A stretch of 58,655 nucleotides of DNA from Vibrio rumoiensis 1S-45 (lineage in GTDB: Bacteria; Pseudomonadota; Gammaproteobacteria; Enterobacterales; Vibrionaceae): positions 1 to 58,655 of the forward strand of contig NZ_AJYK02000001.1 of assembly GCF_000286955.2 (NCBI RefSeq), read 5' to 3'. Under the pieces are notes generated by a model. The model had not been told where the DNA came from. It worked only from the letters and a program-made list of their open reading frames with translations, and did not search any database. The stretch's first letter is position 1; each line of letters starts with the position of its first letter. This document shows positions 56,501-58,655 of the stretch, one piece after another. A program made the position numbers and the translations under genes.

Positions 56501-58300
56501 TCTGAAACTATCATGGTAAAGCTTTAGTCCCCCCCTAGCTGTATTCTCAGAAATGACGGGGGACAATACTTTCATACTAGAATTGAAATGGTGCTTCACC
56601 GGTATTATCTCTTGCAGCTCTTTTCTGGTTACAGAAAAATCTAGGCAAGATAAGATCTCCGCTGTTGTGTTATTTTCAATTTTATTTGTTAAGTATTCGT
56701 AGTATTTTTTCAGGTTGAAATCATAAGGGGGGAGAGAATGTATGATCTCATCACTTATTACTTCGCTATTTTCTAGTGTTAACAATATATAAGTTAAATA
56801 AAGTGGATTACCCTCACTTTTTTCATGAATTAATGCGACGATATCTTCATTATTGCAATCTAATTTTGCAATTCTATGTTTTTTTGCTAACTCTTTAGTA
56901 TCCTGAATATCCCAAGCAGGCAACTGGTGCTCTATATAACTGAAGTCCTTTTTAAGAAAATTTAACTCTTCAACAGGCTGGGAACCTAATATTATTATTA
57001 CGTTATCGGGAATGCTAACCTGAGATATATTTTCTAGAATTTGAGTTTGTTCTTTAGATAAGCTAATGGACGAATCTAGAACTCTATTAATATGGTCTAA
57101 GCCATCTACTATTATTACTAGCGGCTCTTCTATTTTTTGCAAAAGCAGGTTTAGTTCATCAAGGTTAGCCGCAAAAGTCTGATTTTTTACGTTAGTTAAC
57201 TCCGGATATACTTTTTCTATCCCGCTTATTAGATTCCCAAAAAATGTATTAGAGCTGACTCTTCTCTCAATAAATTCGTCTTCAGTACTTGTGAAACAAT
57301 AATGACGAAGAACACTTATTTCCTCACGTTCTAAGTAATCTATTAGATTGGTTAGAAACCATGACTTACCAGCTCCTGGCTCACCCGATAATATTACTTT
57401 CTTGCTGTTTACAGCAAAGTTATAGAATGAACTATATCTACAATCGGACTTAACGTTTTTACTCTGGTCGATTTCAAACTTTTGCTGAAGTTTTCCAAAA
57501 TCAGTTTTAATACGCAGATCTTTCAATACATCTAGAGTTGTTACAACAGCAGAATTGGTTCTATAACTTCCAACGTGTTTTACGAGTCTCACCAAGAAAT
57601 CAATGGTGTTAATATCATCGTTTGGATATTGTCCAATTCCTAGCCTTGTGGCTTGCGAGATTAATATTTTTTCTAGTTCATGTGGATAGTCAAATTTTAA
57701 ACTGGCTTTTGGAAGGTTAACTTCAATTAGAAGGCATTCACAAAATTTTTGGAAATCATCTCGGTCAACGTTATCTTCTTTTACATATTGCTTAAGACTA
57801 TCCCAACGGTTGAAATTCTCAGGTTCAATTTCCCAAAGTTGATTTATGTCTATCTTAAAAACTTTAGTTGGAAATGACTCGAATGACGATAGGTTTGAAG
57901 GCTGAAGGTTTAACACCTTCAGAATATTTTTTTCAACAGGCTCATCCCAGGCTAAACATAACCTAAACTCACTATGAGTAGTGCTAAGTGCTTTCCATGA
58001 TTGATATAGTTTATGTAACGCTATCTTATAGTGACTATCAGCGGAAAGGTAATCTTTGGTGAGCCTAATAGATGTCTGTTCATTGCTATATTTTACTTGC
58101 TTCCGCTGTACTTTATCCCCGTTTGTTATAACTAAGTCATCGAATCTATCTGGGGTATCTCCTTTCGTATGCTTTTTGTCTATTGAGAATATGCTTTCTC
58201 GATTGCCGTTTAGTATCTCTTCTAGTATGAAATAGCTAGTTATCAGATCTTGGTAATCATATCCTTCATGCGCATTATTTAAGCTCAAACTGTTCCTCAC
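53552..58300 (-). CDS. Predicted Cap4/DUF4297-like nuclease fused to a STAND NTPase (Avs-like defence protein)
   Basis: A 1582-residue cytoplasmic protein. N-terminal region (about 1-220): GYDYQ (13-17), Asp54/Asp55 and the KQVK segment with Gln68 and Lys70 match the PD-(D/E)xK pattern of Cap4/DUF4297 nucleases. Central NTPase: Walker A GEPGAGKS (306-313) and Walker B VIIVDGLDH (395-403), as in STAND/NACHT proteins. The remainder (about 600-1582) is predicted mostly helical, with repeat-like leucine/aromatic patterns, suited to ligand sensing. This three-part layout is that of Avs-type anti-phage proteins, in which the C-terminal region senses a phage protein and the STAND domain activates the nuclease. 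It does not obviously match a named Avs subtype. It is AT-rich, suggesting transfer, and overlaps the 287-residue gene. Confidence 0.8.
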   Translation of the reverse strand: MRNSLSLNNAHEGYDYQDLITSYFILEEILNGNRESIFSIDKKHTKGDTPDRFDDLVITNGDKVQRKQVKYSNEQTSIRLTKDYLSADSHYKIALHKLYQSWKALSTTHSEFRLCLAWDEPVEKNILKVLNLQPSNLSSFESFPTKVFKIDINQLWEIEPENFNRWDSLKQYVKEDNVDRDDFQKFCECLLIEVNLPKASLKFDYPHELEKILISQATRLGIGQYPNDDINTIDFLVRLVKHVGSYRTNSAVVTTLDVLKDLRIKTDFGKLQQKFEIDQSKNVKSDCRYSSFYNFAVNSKKVILSGEPGAGKSWFLTNLIDYLEREEISVLRHYCFTSTEDEFIERRVSSNTFFGNLISGIEKVYPELTNVKNQTFAANLDELNLLLQKIEEPLVIIVDGLDHINRVLDSSISLSKEQTQILENISQVSIPDNVIIILGSQPVEELNFLKKDFSYIEHQLPAWDIQDTKELAKKHRIAKLDCNNEDIVALIHEKSEGNPLYLTYILLTLENSEVISDEIIHSLPPYDFNLKKYYEYLTNKIENNTTAEILSCLDFSVTRKELQEIIPVKHHFNSSMKVLSPVISENTARGGLKLYHDSFRRFNMEKLADIEEALDANYEFIIDWLNCECFFESDKSYRYLFSYLMRAKKYEDISRYASDNFLPNSLYYAHSESLIRRNYESFLSVAKKTQNWSLFVYASELNRAINTTSSEEHYSQFLQNFELYFEAICLIYGVEKANALLYFNGEKNHSNAVTAQAFRILEKHGYFPKWEDVNELFSKNITQENFKYYISFLNQRNGDFLALLNKAIQHDDKTYLRILLEEVLRLKGCNYLVDLNNKLMVTDKESIRVITNNLFERENCSTRIPIKVECNVTLEPLSLPLINENIDKNELAVFCNQLEMYSDNDLECLQSFKKTISSNHIVHCWIKFYIRNLIINKTCHELSIEESITHSFEALAEDMSYFPGAKYSHFLIDSRGLIDRSFEQAFQHIKSQVAWKKIFDIRKEIVFPILPTIEKRFLSKNNINLLIETYDCFDEENSDYFEHADNSFKKAIYRAKVEDIENAKIELKKAIHLITSYTSRKDRNLAEFIDPIPSLNNLNPSFAKEYTKRLKYLTDAVMKHTEDGKDTRWLTIEWFEMFIKVDFELATKYLINEMLTNGYFWKLDFMYVDLLQHSDNVKPSILNFLYRLTPTNIKDAYLNSFLEVIERLEKKDDKLAKASMINLSTRDWNDSYDTLSQKTVRKYNNIAKKLRLNLHLNEVKEQNTGTPRTFGNDKLSINLTTQLCKEESLSSKSTQDLVDYLVSQEILGIDNLNYLHFFFKEGNNSELANEILVPLIRKRFPRGQEYYTNLRWLIQGITISDRDKALLLVNNFVYSKDGWFSSFVDKDSLLQAVMIDRSTAQNCLASALYVFFQNKDYSSKTTANLIIAFEYVGVDEQSILSMYERGFDFISSRLPDESDFEWENLDYIEISEMNDNERAITLLLSKANNLDSSVQREIIFALNYLIKNYTNFLIKPLNWFFNNFHLFHHSTIAAILELISIEIKQHKPLLLKIKPSIEKLIGVQNLYIQNEVESIFYELSNE

Positions 58301-58631
58301 CTTGGATTTAGTATTAGGGGTTTAATGCTCTAGTTCATAGAGAGTTCTTAGTGTAGAAATCTCACGGTCACATTAAAATTATGCATCTGACACTTGAACT
58401 ATTGCACCAATAGGAGAGTCTCTGCGGAATAGCGGCATCTTAATACGTAGCAATCAACCTTTGATATCATTCAGCATACATGAGTCACCACCAAATCAAT
58501 GGACATAGCTACTCCGCATTGCTATGCGATTAGGGTTATAATGAATCATTGGTAAAATTTGGTCAAATATTGAAATCAAGAAATGTTACGGGTCACTACT
58601 CTAAGCAGGAATAGGGCATTAATTAGTTATC
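58301..58631. other. Upstream region of the nuclease-STAND operon
   Basis: Some 330 bp containing the leftward promoter and no gene. A GCATTGC/GCTATGC-type short inverted sequence occurs near 58520-58535. The region runs directly into the terminal repeat. Confidence 0.4.
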
Positions 58632-58655
58632 CCCCCTCCGTCACCCCGCACATGA
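58632..58655 (-). repeat. Right-end copy of the dispersed inverted repeat
   Basis: The reverse complement of positions 6-29 with one mismatch. The sequence ends exactly at the end of the match. Confidence 0.6.

Noticed and set aside
1..58655. Whole window as one large transposon bounded by inverted repeats
   Set aside because: No transposase or recombinase gene is present and the content is mostly ordinary metabolic genes, so the terminal match is better explained by dispersed repeats.

Overview
The window looks like a chromosomal segment of a Vibrio-type gammaproteobacterium. This is inferred from the gene repertoire (membrane urate oxidase PuuD, TorY/TorZ, a MalT-type maltose region, YgiW-like proteins beside a two-component system), the moderately AT-rich composition and Vibrio-style imperfect palindromic repeats. 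I see no rRNA, tRNA, CRISPR array or transposase gene. Both ends of the window carry the same 24-bp sequence in inverted orientation, so the window probably ends at copies of a dispersed repeat.

Layout. (1) 155-6305, purine catabolism: an AzgA-type purine permease and 5-hydroxyisourate hydrolase on the minus strand, diverging from puuE (allantoinase), OHCU decarboxylase, ureidoglycolate lyase and puuD (urate oxidase with a fused cytochrome c). (2) 6709-21852, a three-gene surface module: a 3550-residue exported protein with at least 22 DUF11-like repeats, an 1180-residue predicted outer-membrane protein and a lipoprotein with two OmpA-type peptidoglycan-binding domains. (3) 22123-27590, stress and redox genes: a dienelactone-hydrolase-like protein, a GlsB-type membrane protein, a TetR repressor with two perfect operators between a luciferase-like monooxygenase operon and an AhpD-like protein, a YhhY-like acetyltransferase and a DUF2127 protein. 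(4) 27860-31413, torY-torZ anaerobic N-/S-oxide respiration, followed by a DUF417 gene remnant. (5) 31954-36432, an envelope-stress-like module: a DUF5666 lipoprotein diverging from an OmpR/QseB-type regulator and kinase, then two YgiW-type OB-fold proteins. (6) 36505-43456, glyoxylate use: FCD-GntR regulator, GlcG-like protein and malate synthase (minus strand), diverging from gcl, hyi and glxR. (7) 44378-46438, a RutR-like regulator and an aromatic amino-acid-type permease. (8) 46830-52312, malK diverging from malEFG. (9) 52696-58300, a two-gene operon of a 1582-residue nuclease/STAND-NTPase and an unrecognised 287-residue partner: a candidate anti-phage system.

How the parts connect. Regions 1 and 6 form one pathway: urate is converted to allantoin and then to ureidoglycolate and glyoxylate, and glyoxylate enters tartronate semialdehyde/glycerate (gcl, hyi, glxR) or malate (malate synthase). 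The promoter regions of both clusters, about 37 kb apart, share a TTGT-NN-ACAA palindrome, which I assign by inference to the FCD-GntR regulator at 36505. The response regulator of region 5 has its own candidate site, an 11-bp-period direct repeat found at both YgiW-like promoters and at its own divergent promoter.

The most novel material is the nuclease-STAND operon, the DUF11/outer-membrane/OmpA module and the predicted purine-glyoxylate regulon. Functions of the first two are inferred from architecture only.
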